Positions 32,881-46,700 of a DNA stretch of 64,000 bases are shown piece by piece. The stretch lies in NCBI GenBank assembly GCA_030272155.1, contig CP126199.1, positions 310,001 through 374,000 on the forward strand, given 5' to 3'. The position numbers were made by a program, and so were the translations under genes. Source of the DNA: Tetradesmus obliquus. Taxonomy: Eukaryota > Chlorophyta > Chlorophyceae > Sphaeropleales > Scenedesmaceae. The notes beneath the pieces are model-generated. The model was not told the DNA's origin. It ran no database searches and was given only the letters and a program-made list of their open reading frames with translations. The number at the start of each line of letters is the position of its first letter. The stretch's first letter is position 1.

Positions 32881-35800
32881 CTCGCACGGTGTACACGGCT
32901 TGTGTGAATTGGCTGGTGGTTGCTGGCTGTATCTTGTGACGTGTGTGGCTGCTGACTGGCAGAAGCTACTCGGCCCGCTGCAGCCACCTGGATGCTTTTG
33001 GTGGGCGGTGCTCAGCGCGTGCAGCTGTCAATGCGCAGCGGCATGCAATGCGCAATCTTCATTCATAGCACACTGTGCTCTTCTGCAGTAATGCACGCCA
33101 GCCCTGCTTTTCCCTGTGCTAATCATTTTGCACCCAGTGGTTCGTGTGTCGCCTGGTGCTCTAAAGTGTCGCTGGCCGAGTGTGTGTCGTTGGCTGGCAG
33201 TTTTGCTGGCTGCCTGGGCCCCGTGGGTGGAGCGAGAGTTGGCTGCACTGTGGATTCGCGCCTTCCCTGAGGCCTGGGCTGGCTGAGCCGTGCGTGTCGT
33301 GTGCATGCCATGCGTGCTGTGCGTGCTGTGGTTTGATGTGGTACTGTTGGCAGCTGCGGTGGCTGGCCTCGCCTGCATGACCTGCGCAGCTGCTGCTGTT
33401 CTGCTGCTCGGCTTGTGCATTACTGCTCAAAGACTGCCAGTCTGTTGACTGGCGTACTGTTCTCGAGTACACCAGCTGTGTTTCATGGGAGGTTACACTG
33501 TTCTGGGCATGTGTTGCTGTTCTGCTGTTGTGAGGTGGGTGCACTGCTATGTAGGTGGGGCTTCTTTCCTGGCTTCTGAGTGCTGATTGTATGCTTGGCT
33601 TGGCTAGCTCGCGCTGTGGCAGCGGTTGCGCCTGTGCAATGCACAAGCACGGCATCCATGGCGGGCAATTGTGTGAGGTCTGCTGCTAGCTTCAGCCTCT
33701 AGGCGTAGGCCCGTGATGCCTGCCGTGCACCAGCAGCACGATGCTTGGGCGCCTTGCTGTGGCTGCGCGTGTGCTGTGCCTTCGTGCGGCAGCGTTGCCG
33801 CAGCGCGCTCTTGCAGTGTTCGTATTGCCGTTGCTGTGGGGGTGGCAGGGCACGGGTGGGTGCTCCTTTTTGAGCTGATGTGGGCAGGTGGCTGCTGAGC
33901 AAAGCTGCAGTGGATGTGTTACTGTAGCAGCCGCGCCATAACAGTGGCTTGCAAGGACCAGCACAAACAATAGCCGATGAACGCACCAGCTTTCCTTGCA
34001 TGCAGCCTCGGCGGCTGTGCAGCCTGCATCTGTCGGCAAGGTCTGCAGTGTCCGGCTGATGTCACGCGTGCGAGCGTCTTTGTTACCTTCCACACAACAT
34101 CAGCTGGCATAGGAGTGTCCTGCGTGACAAAATCTTTGTTTCGCTATGCAAGTTTCGAGGCTGCAGTGGATGGTGGTGTCGGTGCTTGGCAAGCCCAGGC
34201 ACTGGCTGTAGGGGCAGGCTTAGGCTGCCCATGCAGCGGCGCGTGACAAGCGCTGCCTGCAAGGGCCTGCAAGGGCAGGGCGGGTTGGCACTGCCCTGGT
34301 GTCTGCGCGTGTGCTTGATGAGCGCATGGACCTTGTTACATCCAGCAATGTCATATGGCAGATGTGCTGCTGCCAATGCTGGTTGAGCACTGGTGCATGC
34401 GCGGGGTATGGTCTGGGAGTACTTGGATCATCGCAGTGGCGGTGCCGCTGCAGTTGCTGTTGGGTTGCCAGTTAAGAGTGTGTGGACGCACTTCAAGCAC
34501 TGCACTGAATCACTGTATGCTGCGGATGGTGTTGGCCACTGTGTGATGTGCGGTTGTCATAAGGGACCTGCTACTACTTGTTTGATTCGCCAGCTCTGTT
34601 GTGTTACATATGATAATGGTTCTCATTTCAAGGTGTGTAGTAAAACATTGCAAGGCGTGGACATGCATCCAGCATTGCCTGCACGGCAAGTTTCCGCCTG
34701 TCATATTGCAGTTTGCCATGTGGCGTCAGCTACATGTGAAGTATGGCTGAGGTAGCTGACGTCATGTGGTGTGATCTGTACATGTGATGTGATTCGTTTA
34801 ACTTTCTTGCATGCGAATTGTAACCTCTAGGGCTATTCTGGCGCCGGATTTCCGGCGTGCGGCCCATGCCACGTCATGCCAGCAGCTCTTGTCTGGTTTG
34901 GGACTTGCCAAGTCACTCTGCAACAGAGTTACAGCAACTCCGTACACATGCAACACAGCAAACTGTGGAAGGACGGCTGTCCAAAAATCTGAACACCAGT
35001 AAACGTTTTCAAGCATGCTGCGCACCTGCAAAGCACTGCTACCCCAGGAACGACCCACCACTCAACGTTGGCAGTCAACTGCCAGTGCATAGTGCCTTGA
35101 AACATCTGCTTCAAGCAGAAATTCTAGCAGCCGCCTGTCACTGGTAGTACAACAATACTGTACGAGCAGTGGCAGCAGCGTAGCTGCAGAGCAATCAAAT
35201 GAGGCCATCCACATCTGAGCTTATCAGGCAGCAGGGGCCAACCCAGGTGATGTCAGTGATGGCACTGCCACGGCCATTTAGAGAGTTGCAGAAAACACAT
35301 TTCAAATGTGAGTCACAATGCCGCGCGCACAGGGCATTGCTGCCCGCTGGCAACAGCTGGAACACAGTGCAGCTTGGGGCATGCAGACTCTGCACGTTGG
35401 CCACGTGTTGTGAGGTGGCATACTGACGGCCATGTGTTATCGAGGCATACTGAGGCATCTGCTTGACGTACCGCCAAATGCCTGTGCATTTGATGTACCA
35501 ATACCATCACGGATGATCCTCCATAGAGGTTGTTGGCCAACAGCACCGCTGTTTGTTTCGCAGAACCCAGGCAGATATAACAACATGTGCACTCTGCAGT
35601 GGCACTGGTTTCGGCACTTGCGCTAGTACCGGGCAGGCGATGCTACTACCCCACTGGAAGGAGAATAGCCACAATCACCACAAACAAGCACGCCACGCCT
35701 GGACCGCAGAACCCAACTGCATCGATGACTGCCGCCGTGCACACGCCAACAAGCAGGTCTAACTTTGAATACCCTCTAACTTTGATGCACATACATGCAG

Positions 35801-35886
35801 TCACAACCTGATGGAAGCTGGCTGAGTCGACATGTGCACTCAGCCCAACACAGCAAGCTGCACGAGTAGCTGCCGTGTACTGTAAA

Positions 35887-35967
35887 GCAAGTGCGCCCTC
35901 CAAGCAAGTAGGCAGGCGAGCAAGCTGGCAAATCGGCAAGCAAGCAGGCAGGCAAGCAAACAAGCGG
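35887..35967 (+). repeat. Simple-sequence tract of CAAG/CAGG tetramers
   Basis: Irregular repetition of CAAG, CAGG and GCAAG units over about 80 bp in an otherwise gene-free stretch. Confidence 0.7.
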
Positions 35968-37768
35968 CCTGCACATGCACCATGCCACACCATTCCACTT
36001 CCGACAAGAAAGGCTCTTCTTGGATCATGTACCATACCGCCACGTGACGCCTACACACTGTGCTGCTTGCTGAGCACTACAATCTCATGCCGAATCACAC
36101 ACCAGCCTGAACAGCATAATGTGTTTTGACTTATTTTTGTTGTCTGCAAGCCACTCTGTCCTTACAGGCTGCGCGGCACAATCACGACTGCACTACTACA
36201 GCCTACTATCCCTGCCTCGCACATGCCTGCTGCATATGCAGCCATGCACATGCAAGAAACACATACTGTGCCTGCTGTATCTGCAAGCGCATGCCATGCT
36301 CTTTGACCCCCTCAACACCCCTTCAATGCTGCCCATAATCACCCCTACAATGCTGCCCAAAGAATGTCTGAAACACACGTATACACAACATCCAACATCT
36401 AAGTGAATGCCCTGTTGACACAACAGCAGACGCATGCATCTCAGCATGCGCAGCCAGGCAAGCTTGTGCTGGCCGCCTCCCAGCTTCATTGCAATTGTGG
36501 GAATGCAGCATGCCACGCACATCCGTGGTATGCTGTTGCACGCAAATTCTTTCCTGCAGCCTGTAGAGTGCAGATGCAGTGGACGCTTCCCAGCAACCAC
36601 ACAGGGTGTTGCAGATCTTGGAAGGCAGCACACACACAGGTGGTGGTGTACTCGCCTGTTTGCACTCAGCTGAATGCAATCACGCGGCTAACACAGCGCC
36701 TGCAATGCAGCAATGATGCTGGGCACACTCGGCCCATCCAAGGTATTGCAGTACTGCAGAGATGCCTTGCCCACCGGCATATTGTACATTCGTCAAATGT
36801 ATGGAGCGGCGTGCTTGCAAAGTGCAAAGCCATGGCCAGATACACAAACAATGTCACACGCAGTCAGTGCTAGCACAGCAATTGGGATCTGTGGCTGTGA
36901 AGCTGAACTGCGAATGCAGCAGCAGTGCCAATGCAGCACCACTGCTGAAGAATCACATATGCACCACGAGTTGGTGCTGCGTACCACTAGCAGAGAAACA
37001 CAGGTATCTGCCGCTAGTGCACGCAGCTGCAACATCAGGACAGTAGCAGCACTACCAGGACTGCAAATCAAGTGATTGGCTGGGCTGCCAGCACACTAAC
37101 ACAATCGTGACGTACATGTTGCAGTAACGTCTTTGTATTTTTGTCCCAGATGCAGTACATCTGTCATTGCATACGGCAAAGGCAGCACAGCGTGTTTGTT
37201 GTTGGCAACATCAAGCAATGCCTACACACTATGTGCTGGCAGAAAGACACTCACACAACAATAGCTTGTAATCAACCCCTAACGTCACACCCAGCAACAA
37301 GGCCCTGCCACACGCATGCAGACTTTTTGGTGCAAAGGAATGCCCAGAACAAGCCTAAGAAACAGAGCCAGCCCATCTTGGCAGCTGTCTGCTAATCGCG
37401 TGACGCATGCAAGACAGCATGCCACCACGCAGCACTTTGACAACACCCATCTGCATCGCAGTGCTGTTATCCCAGGTACTTCACACAGCCTAACAGTATG
37501 TCACACGCGCCAGGCGCCACGCCTGACTTACCAACACCTGCGCAGCTCTGCAGCTCAGCAGGTGCAGGTGATGAGTCGCATGTGATGTGGCAGCCACCCA
37601 TTGACCATGCCAAACAAGCAGGGAGACATGCCCACCAGTCCATCCATCACAAAGAGCTGGAAGCAGCCTGCAAACCACTCGCTTCTCCTGGTCTGATGAC
37701 TAAACTCTTTCAGGCACTGTCAGTGCTGAGGAGCCAAATACCATGCTTCACTTGCTGCTGCCCTTCCC

Positions 37769-38753
37769 TCACATGCTGCTGCCCCCAGAGCCACCATCCA
37801 GGGAAGCCAGGCAGCTGGCCAGCGCAGCAGCAGGCGCCTCCAGAAGGGCCCTGCCAGTGTCCCTGCCGGCCCTGAGTGCCCGTATCACTGCACGCCTACG
37901 CTGCCTGCGCACGGCTGATGACGCCTGCAGCACCTCTGCAGTGTAGATGTTGAGCATCAGTGCGCGCTCATTGGACTGCAGCTCCAGCTGCATGGCTCCT
38001 TCAACGCTGCTGCGCAGCGTGGCTGCTGCCCTGCTCAGCGTGCCACTTGTGGTGCTGGCGGCGCTGCTAGTGGGGCGAGCAACATGGCGAATCACTACAC
38101 GCTGGTTCTCTGTGTCTGCTGTGGGGTTGTCTGGTGGTGTGGCGAGGCAGATGGCTTCGTTGACCACACGGCTGGAGTTTGCTGATGTGGCACGGTCCAG
38201 TGCACTGCTCAGCGGCTGCAGCGGGGGCGCTGACAAGCTCTCGATGTCTCCAAAGCGCTCGAGGCAGCTGCCTGCTTGGAATGCTGTGACATGCAGCAGG
38301 CCTGCGTGTGGAGGTGGGGTCAGCACATGTGGTGGCAGGGTGAGGAGGCAAGTGGGTGACTTGCTGCACGGACGACTAAAACACACATACACAGTCCTGA
38401 ATAGTCAGAACAAAGCTGATGTAGCAGCTTCAGCATTGTCAGCAGCAGCAGCGCAAGCACAAGCAAAAGACATGCAAACAATTGTTGTGTGATGGCATGC
38501 ATGCACATGTGCATGCAGCTGCTGCTGTGTTGCATGACTGGCAACCCTGTGCCCCTGCCATGCCATGCGCCGTTCACAACTCTTGGCCAACAACAGACAA
38601 AGGTGTATTGTTACCTTCGACAACGACCTCCTCCTGCAGTCCCTGGCGCAGGGCAGAGCTGAGGTCTGGGGTGTGAACTGGAAGAGCTGCAGGGCGGGCT
38701 CTCTTCTGCTGAGAGGCGCCTGCAGACGGCGCGAGCCTTCCTCCAATTACACC
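37769..38753 (-). CDS. Small gene of unknown function
   Basis: Two phase-compatible exons were recognised: 38753-38615 after a TTTGCAG acceptor, and 38283-37769 after a GTCACAG acceptor, ending in TGA. They code 217 residues. A possible start is a 6-nt ATG AAG exon at 38957-38952 followed by GTGCGT, which would give 219 aa; that is a guess. The sequence has a mixed charged N-half (LSSALRQGLQEEVVVE), a middle with CLERFGDIESLSAPP, and a basic patch (AVRRQRRRAVIRALRAGR). I recognise no family. Composition is more balanced than the low-complexity genes nearby. It lies between the gene desert and the modular secreted-protein gene on the same strand. Confidence 0.4.
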
Positions 38754-38957
38754 CTGCAAACCCAATAACGTTGAATGCAATTCAGTTCGGGCTCAGCGGC
38801 AGGCTGCAAACCAAAGCGAGCTCAGTCACAGGCGTTGGGCCCGCCTTTATTCTCTCTTGCAGTTTAAGCACAGCTCAAGATCCAGCGCAGGCAAGGTCTA
38901 CACAAGAAACAAAATTGCGTTGTTATAGTATTTATCCACCAACATACGCACCTTCAT

Positions 38958-40781
38958 GGCAGCAGATGGCAGGCGTTGCGCCTTCGCAGTCAGTCAGGAA
39001 TATTTGCCTGCCACACCTGTGAAGCTGCTGTTGTGCAGTGTAGAGACTTACAACAGACACGTCAACTCTATGGCTGATTGAGAGCGTGTCAGGGTGGACG
39101 TAGAAACGTATAGCACGCAGCTTCCTGACAGTGTGGCATGCACCTGCTGATTGCAGCTGCTAGCGCGTACTGAATGTTTAATCCGTTTGATTGTGACCGA
39201 TGCAGCCGTAAGCACTATCAGAGTTGTTGCTGGCTGGACTGTATGCGGCATAAAAGAGGGTCGCGTGTATTGTCAGTCAGTCACCCGCGTCGGTCACACC
39301 AGACTACCGTGTCCCTACAAGCGATAGCCTTCGCCTTCGCGCAGCATCCTCTCCCAAGAATAGATATGACTGTACGTTACGCATGTACAGCATACGTGAC
39401 AAAGCCGGTCAACGCTTGCAGCTTCGTGCACTGCTGCACAACTGATCAGCTTCTTACCGTACTATGATTGTTCGAGCAAGCCAAAAAATGCACGCAAAAG
39501 CCCTTTTTCGGAGAAGAACCAGCGTGTTCATGGGAGAGAAGAGCCAGCGTGTTCATGGGTGATCTACACTGGTCTCATTTGCAGCAATCACTGGCAGCAC
39601 ACCGGCAGTGCTGCAGCAGCTAACCATGGTGGTCATGCCTTCCTGGACCCGTCAGGCTGATGCTCGATGTCGGGAATTCCATGTTTCTATCTTATACTTC
39701 CCTTCTATTTGAAATGGCTGCATACCATTGCTGTAGGCTGCTGCTCACGACAGTTGCCTTGCAGGGCAGTACATTTTGCAAGAGCTGTACTGTATCCATG
39801 CTACACACGTACTGCATGGCAGTTCATTCTGCCTGAGCAGCATATGCATGCCAGTCCCTGCAACAAATTTCAGCAGCAGACAGATTACACTTTCTGACCA
39901 GCAGTAAAAGCAGTGCATTGAAAGTAAACGCCAGTAAGCCTTGGCGTGTGCTGCATGGCTAATGATCACCATCGCTCGTTTACATGTACGTCCCAAGGCT
40001 TATGCATGGCAACTTGCCACATTCCACGCAACACCGATCATCATCATGCAGCATCAACCACACATGCCACGCTGTGCTGCAGCTGATCGCAGCTGCTGAG
40101 TGATCTCTCAAAACGCAGTGCTGTTGAAGCCTGTGCTGCTCGTTATGCCCAGACAGGGTGTACTTGCAGCACTTGCAAGTACAAAGATCAAAGCCGTCAT
40201 GAGACGAGCAAAGAAAGCACAGTGTGGGCGCCCAAGATGCAAGATGCACAACATGCGCCAGTTCACGCCTAGATGCACTCATGAAATCTGCCAGCAGGGG
40301 TGCGCCACACACACCGAGTGCTTGGCAAGCCTCAAAAGCTGTACAGAGGTGCCATCCCCAACCAATGCTACAGACCATTATACAGAGCTGCTCTCAGTCG
40401 ACATAATCAGGGCGAACAGACGGTGCTCGCTTTCAGCACTCTGCAACCTTTTCAGCCACTGCAAGCTGGCACCAACTTGTGGCTGGCAAGAATAACCTAT
40501 GACCTGCTGCTGGCCACCAGTATGTCTAACATTTTCATATATCTTCCTAGTTGCAAAAAAAGCCAGCGCCGACATTTGACCCACCCAGGGGTATTGCACA
40601 GTCCCAGCAGAACAACAGATTGCAATGCCATTGCATGCCACTAGCTGCCCTGCCGAGGCCCCTGCATCACCACATCAGTTGACTGGCGTGCTGCTTGCTT
40701 GCTCCCAGTGTGCGAGTGCGCGTCATGATGACAACGCGATGACGATAACAACCAGCGACCTGCTTGCTGCACTCAGCCAAC
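38958..40781. other. Intergenic region, nothing recognised
   Basis: This 1.8-kb stretch should include the 3' UTR of the modular secreted-protein gene (-) and upstream sequence of the small unknown gene. I saw no coding frame with support. A 27-bp stretch (GAGAAGAACCAGCGTGTTCATGGG-like) is repeated imperfectly near 39510-39560. Confidence 0.5.
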
Positions 40782-43700
40782 TCAGCTGTCCTTGCCACAG
40801 CCGCCAGTGACGTTCACGCCAAGAATCGTAGCAGCGCTGATAGGCAGTTGGATGGCTGAAGTGCTGACAGGGCTGACACGTGCGAGGTTCACCACCTGGG
40901 CAGCAGCACAGCAGCAAGCACACACAGCCACGGTGTATTAGCTACAGCTGTGTTGTCACTGCAGCGTCTTGTAGAGCTGCTATGAGCTTGCCACAGATGC
41001 TTGCAGCAGCAGGCCCAATGTTGCCTTGCGACAAGCATTCTGGCAAGTAGTGTCAATGTCAGAAGCATACGCTTGCACAAATGGCCTGCACATGGGTGTT
41101 TGCATATGGCACTGAACACTGGTGGTGCACCTCTCTCTGTTCTGCTGGCTGTCACTCACCGCAAGCTGCTTCCCGCATTGAGTCTTGGTGAAGGGGCCCA
41201 GTGAAGCCACAAAGCTCACACTCTGGCTGTTGCACACCTGCCTGGCGGCAGCAGCAGCAGCTGGCCGGCTGGTGCGTGCTGGCTGCAGTAGCCCAGCGCC
41301 TGACAGGAACTGGTCAGCAATGACGGCACACCTGCCCTTTGTCACGACATACGTCGGGGCCTTGGTGAAGTCAAACAGCGCTGCAGGGCTGGCTGCCTCT
41401 GCACCATCCGCCAGCTGCAGCCGCGCAACCACTGACGCTGTGCCAGTCAGGCTCGCAGGAACATAGCCAGTGAAGGTGCAGCTGATACTGGAGTTTGCAG
41501 GTACACTGCTGATGCCGCCAGAGTTGCTGCTGCCTGAACACGTTGCACCCAAAGTCACCAGGGACCCCTGCGCTGCTGCGGCTGAGTCAAGTGGCGTAAC
41601 ATCCAGCAGCAGTTGCGACACCTGCAGCGCTGCTTTGCCCACGCTGCGCACGCTGACAGCCCCGACCATCTGCCGCACCCCTGGCGCTGCGGTTGCTGTG
41701 TACCGCAGGCCGAACGAGACATCCAGGGTTGAGCCAACAGACACCTTGATGCTGCTGCCTGCGGCAATCTGGCCAGTGATGTTCCAGTATGTCGCCTTCA
41801 GCATCTGCAGCTGCAGCGCTGTGATGTTCATGGACGCTGCTGCTCCTGGGCAGCCGCTGAACTCCATGACTGTGCCTGCTGCTGCTGCTGCCAGGTCACC
41901 CTGGCCTGTGGTGGGGCTGGCCATGGCCACATTGATGGTCTGCAGCAGCACACGCACAGCATTAAGGTGCAGCACATATGTTTCAGAGCAGTCCACAAGC
42001 AATTACAGGGTATGGCACAGCAGATGCCGGCCAACACAGACGAGGCAGAGCTGTGACCAATTGCACACATACGACAATGAGGAGTGCTTGCCCTTTCCTC
42101 CTGCGGTTGCAATCAACATGGTGGGGTTCTTTGTCAGTTGCCCTTCACAGAAGTACCTGCTGTAGCTGGCATGAGAGCTTGTCGGCACCAACATCTTGCC
42201 TGAAATTAGGCGCTGATCGAGCTGATGAGTAAAACAGGTGATCAAGCACATTTGTTTGCACATGCTCACCTGGTAGGTGCCGCACTGCTTGTCTGTCAGC
42301 GGGCCGTACGTCGCACCGTAGCTCACGCTCAGGCTGTCACACACCACGTCTGCCGCCCTGCCCCCGCCAGCCTCCCCAGGCAGCAGCTCGCTGCTGCTGG
42401 CCTTGCCGGCAGCACTAGGCAGCAGCAGCTGCGCGCCGCCAGGGCCCACCATCTGGAACGCATTCGTCAGCGCTGCGCACGCTCCAGCAGGCTTGGCGTC
42501 CCTGGCGCCTGCCGGCACGCTGCTGAGCGGCGCTGCTGCTGACGCTGCCTCCCTGCCGGTGCTGGTGGCCACCACTGCCACCAGCTGCGCAGTACTGCCA
42601 GCTGCAATGAGGCCCCCGTATGGCCCTGAAGCCAGCACCTCCATGCTCCAGCTGCACTCCAGAGTACCACTACCAACCAGCTGCCCTGACACAGAGGTAT
42701 ACCCAGATGCGTCACGCGGGCAGCTAGCCCATGTGCGTGCAGACGGCCCTGTGCCGCCCGGCATGCTGAGCTCCACCTGTGCTTGCGCAAGCAGGATGGG
42801 GTCCAGCAGGTTTGGGTTGCGCACTGTCAGCACACCGCTGATGGTTGCACCTGGCGGCGCTGCGCTGCGCTTGAACTGCACCATGAATGCTGCGCGGAAC
42901 ACCTGGCGGTACTGTAGCTTGACGTTTGGCGTGATGGGCGTGTTGATTACGCTCCAGGCGTAGCTGGTGACCTGGCGGATCTCCAGCGGTCGCATTGTGA
43001 CAATTGGCAGCGCCAGCTTTGCGCCAGAGGCGCCCGTCTGGCTGTATGCGCTGGTGATGGAGCTAATGGCTGCTGCTGACAAGGTGTTGGCAGCCGTCAG
43101 GCCACCGAGGGGCGAGCAGCCAGTGATGTCGACAATGGCGCTGGATGACTGGAAGGCTGGCGCCATGATGCTGCCATTCAGCGGGTGCACGCGCACAAAG
43201 TTCACCACCTGCAGGGTGCACACGTTGCAGACCAGAAGAAGTGAGCCTTCAAGTGTTGTACGTGCCGGCAGCATCAGCAGGGACGACATGAAAGCTCACG
43301 CGCAGAGTCGGCCACATACACCTCTAGCCACCAAACAGGGACGCAGAACAGCTGTTCCTTGTGCACCTGTGAGTCACTTACACATACGTGGACCGGCTCG
43401 CCTACCGACCTGTGTAGGCATGTACCATGCAGCAAAGCAGTGAATGCGCCCACACCGGATGCATCTCATCAGGCACTGCAGACAACAGCTGATGTTGCAG
43501 GACCCCAGCACAAACAAGCACAAGTGTAACAGCAGCCGCCCCTCACCTTGAACCTGCCGCACTGGCCAGCAGTGTACGGCCCGAGGGTTGCTGTATATGC
43601 ATACGCAGCGCTGTTGCACAGCAGCACGCCGCCCTTGCTGCTGCCAGCCCCCAGTGCTGCTGCTGCAGCCTCTGGCGCCTTGGTGCCACTGGCAGGCACT

Positions 43701-46700
43701 TTGCTGGGTGCCAGCACAGCAGGGTTCTCCGTGGCTGTCATGAAGGTGTCACTGACCAGTGCGCAGGCTCCGAGCTTTGCAGCTTGTGCAGCCGGCGCTG
43801 CTGCTGCAGGCCTTGTGAAGCTGAAGGGTGCGCTGATCAGCTCCTTGCCTGCGTCTGTCACTGCCCTGGCAAACACCACGCCCTGTGCAGGCGCATCGGC
43901 TGGGTAACTCAGCACAAAGCTGCACACCAGCTGGCCCTTCGCAGGAACAGTGATGCTGCTGGCAAGGATGCTGGCGATGCTGGCAGCTGACGCGCTGCTG
44001 CCGCTGCCTGGGTTGCCGCAGGTAGCCGCTGAGTAGCCCCATGCAGGCTGGCCTGCTGCCGGTGCCTCCACAGCCACCTCCCCAAAGCTCAGCGGTGAGC
44101 CCAGAGGGTTGCGCAGCAGCAGCGACCCCCGCAGCAGCACCCTGTTTGGCAGCTGCGTCCGCAGCACCTTCACACTGTACTGCAGCGTTGCTGTGTTGCC
44201 AACCTGCAGTGACAGCGCTGCAGGCGTGACTGACGCCTTGGGCTGCCAGGCAAAGCTCAGCACTGTGCTGTCCACCTGCACAGGCCCAAATGCAATGCTT
44301 GGGCTACTGCTGTTAGCTGCTGTTGCAGTGGCACCATAGTAAGTGGCACCAGAGCCAGGCTGCGGGGCTGCTGCGCTCTGCTGCAGGCGGCGCCGCAACC
44401 GCCGCACCTGCCAGCGCTGCTCCCTGCTGTCTGCATTCACCAACAGCTGCTGATCATCAAAAGCTGCGCCGTACTGGTGCAGGTGCTGCTCTGTTGACAG
44501 CATGTGCTGCCCCCCATCCTGCTCCAGCTGCTGTTGCTGCTGCTCATTATTACCACGCCCGTCGCGCTGCTGCTGCTGCTGCTCAGCAGCAGCAGGATCT
44601 GCCGCGCCAAACACCAATGCCGTACCAAGCACACTGCTGTCCATTGCTGGCAGCCCCTGGTGGAGGCCGTAGCCTGTCTGCAAGGCTTCCTGCAGTTGCT
44701 GCAGGTCCAGGCCAGGCTGTGCCACTGCTGCGGCTGCATGCTGCTGGTTTCCTGCAAGCCGTGGCCAGCTGTGCTCAAGCTGCTGCTTGTGATGCTGCTT
44801 CAAGCTGGCCTGCAGCAGTGGTGCCTGGCTCCCGTTGCGCAGCGCATGCAGCTGCTGCTGGTATGTCGAGTTCCGATTCGCCTGCTCCTGCTGTAGCAGC
44901 CAAGCCAGCCCAGTGTCCAGCCAAGCTCCATGAGAACCTCCAGGGTCATCACTGCTGCTGCTGTCCTCAACACTGCTGCTGCTGCTGCCGCTGCCGGCGA
45001 GTTCAGCGCTGCTGCTGCTGCTGCTGCCAGCGCCACGGCTGCCACCAGCACCATCGCTGATGTCGCTGCTACTGCTAGGCTGCTCGCTTTGCTGCTCCTG
45101 CAGGCGCCGCCTGCCCCTCCTCCTTCTGCCTGTTGGCACTGTGGCCTCGTACTCATATGTGTAGTAGTACTCGCCAGCAGCAGGCGCAGGCGTAGGCGCG
45201 GCCGGCGTCGGCGCTACCGGTGTTGGTGCAGCTGGCGTGTAATACTGTGGTACTGGCGCTGGCGTGTAGTACTGTGGTGCTGGTGCTGGTGCAGCCGGCG
45301 CAGGCGCATACACTGGGCTTGGCGGTGCTGGCGGTCCAAAGATAACTGACTGCGTGGCTGGCGGCAAGCTGCTGCTGGGTGCAGGGGTTGGCACTGGCAC
45401 ACGCGGCGGTGGCGGCGGCGGCGCTGGCGGTGCTGGGCTGCTGCAGCCAGTTATGGACACAAGCACCAGTGACGAAGCTGTTGCTGGCGGCTGCTCGCCT
45501 CCCAGAGGGTTGACCCGCGCGGTGCGCACCACCTGGTGTGAAGCATGTAACATTGGTTGAGCGTCCGCCAAGCATTGCATTGAGAACACGAGCATATGAG
45601 GCTCGCATGCATCCACACACAATGGCAGCTCAACATGCTTGCAAGAGGCTGCCACATTCCAGGCACGCAAACTCCAGACAATCAAACTTCTTTCACCTGA
45701 AACAGCGGTGCATGTGGTATGCATGAGACTTAAAACCAGGAGCCACTTGCTGCTGCCTGTGCCAGTTGCGGCTGCTTCCGCTGTCCCCAGCGTGTCCTTG
45801 CAGCTCTCACCTTGTATGTACCGCACGCCACGCCAGCACTGTAAGGCCCAAACGCCACCCTGTACAGGCTGCGCACAGTGCCGCACACTGCCAGTGCACC
45901 ACCAAGCGCTGGCATGCTGCTGCCTGCTGCAACAGACCCAGGCGCCAGATACAGCTGCCCTGACATGAACGTATCACTGACCATGGCGCACTTGCCAAGT
46001 GCAACGTCTGCCGCTGTACTGCTGCTGCCAGTACTGCTGGTGCTGCTCGAGGATGATGCAGCATTGCCAAACACAGCCATGCTTGCAGGACTCGCCAGCT
46101 GCCCACCGCTTAGGACCACTGCCTGACCCTGCACTGCCACTGGTGCATTGCTGCTGCCTGGCAGCTGCACTGCAAAGGGGCAGACGATTGCCTGCTGCGC
46201 ATCCACCACCACGTAGCCCTCTTGGTTGCGTGGGCACTCGGCGATGCTCCTGAAGGGAGCCTGCCCCGCTGTGGGCTGCTGCACCAGCACCTGCACAGCT
46301 GTCAGCTGCAAGCTGAAGTCTGCTGGGTTGTTGACGCGCAAGGAGCCTGACACGATGCCCATGCTGCCTGCTGCCGAACGAGTGAAGTTCGACGAGATGA
46401 CCAGGTTCCCCACATATGTGCCAACCTTGATGCTGAGGCCTGAGGGGTATGTAGCTGTTTCAACTGTCCAGGCATATTTCGTGGCCCTCCCAGCTGCAAG
46501 GCTGATGATGCTGACAGTAGGGGCCGTCGCCACTGGTGCTGCTGCTGCCTGTGCAGCAGCAAGAACGGTCGCTGCTGCATGCGTGTTGAGCACTGCAGGA
46601 AGGCCCAAGCAGGCAGCACAAAGCCACACAGAAAGCTCTTACTTTTGTCTACTGCTTCGTGAGGCCCTGCACGTTACAAAGCTGTCATAGAACTGCAGTG

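Larger units (their letters stand above)
32626..37768. other. 5.1-kb region without a recognisable gene
   Basis: I found no domain, exon chain or long frame on either strand. Its first part should contain the 3' UTR of the kinase gene. Short direct repeats and a simple CAAG/CAGGC-type tract are listed separately. Confidence 0.5.

Noticed and set aside
41185-42165. Plus-strand frames opposite the secreted-protein gene
   Set aside because: They are antisense shadows of minus-strand exon 5, whose phase, module pattern and splice sites are coherent.
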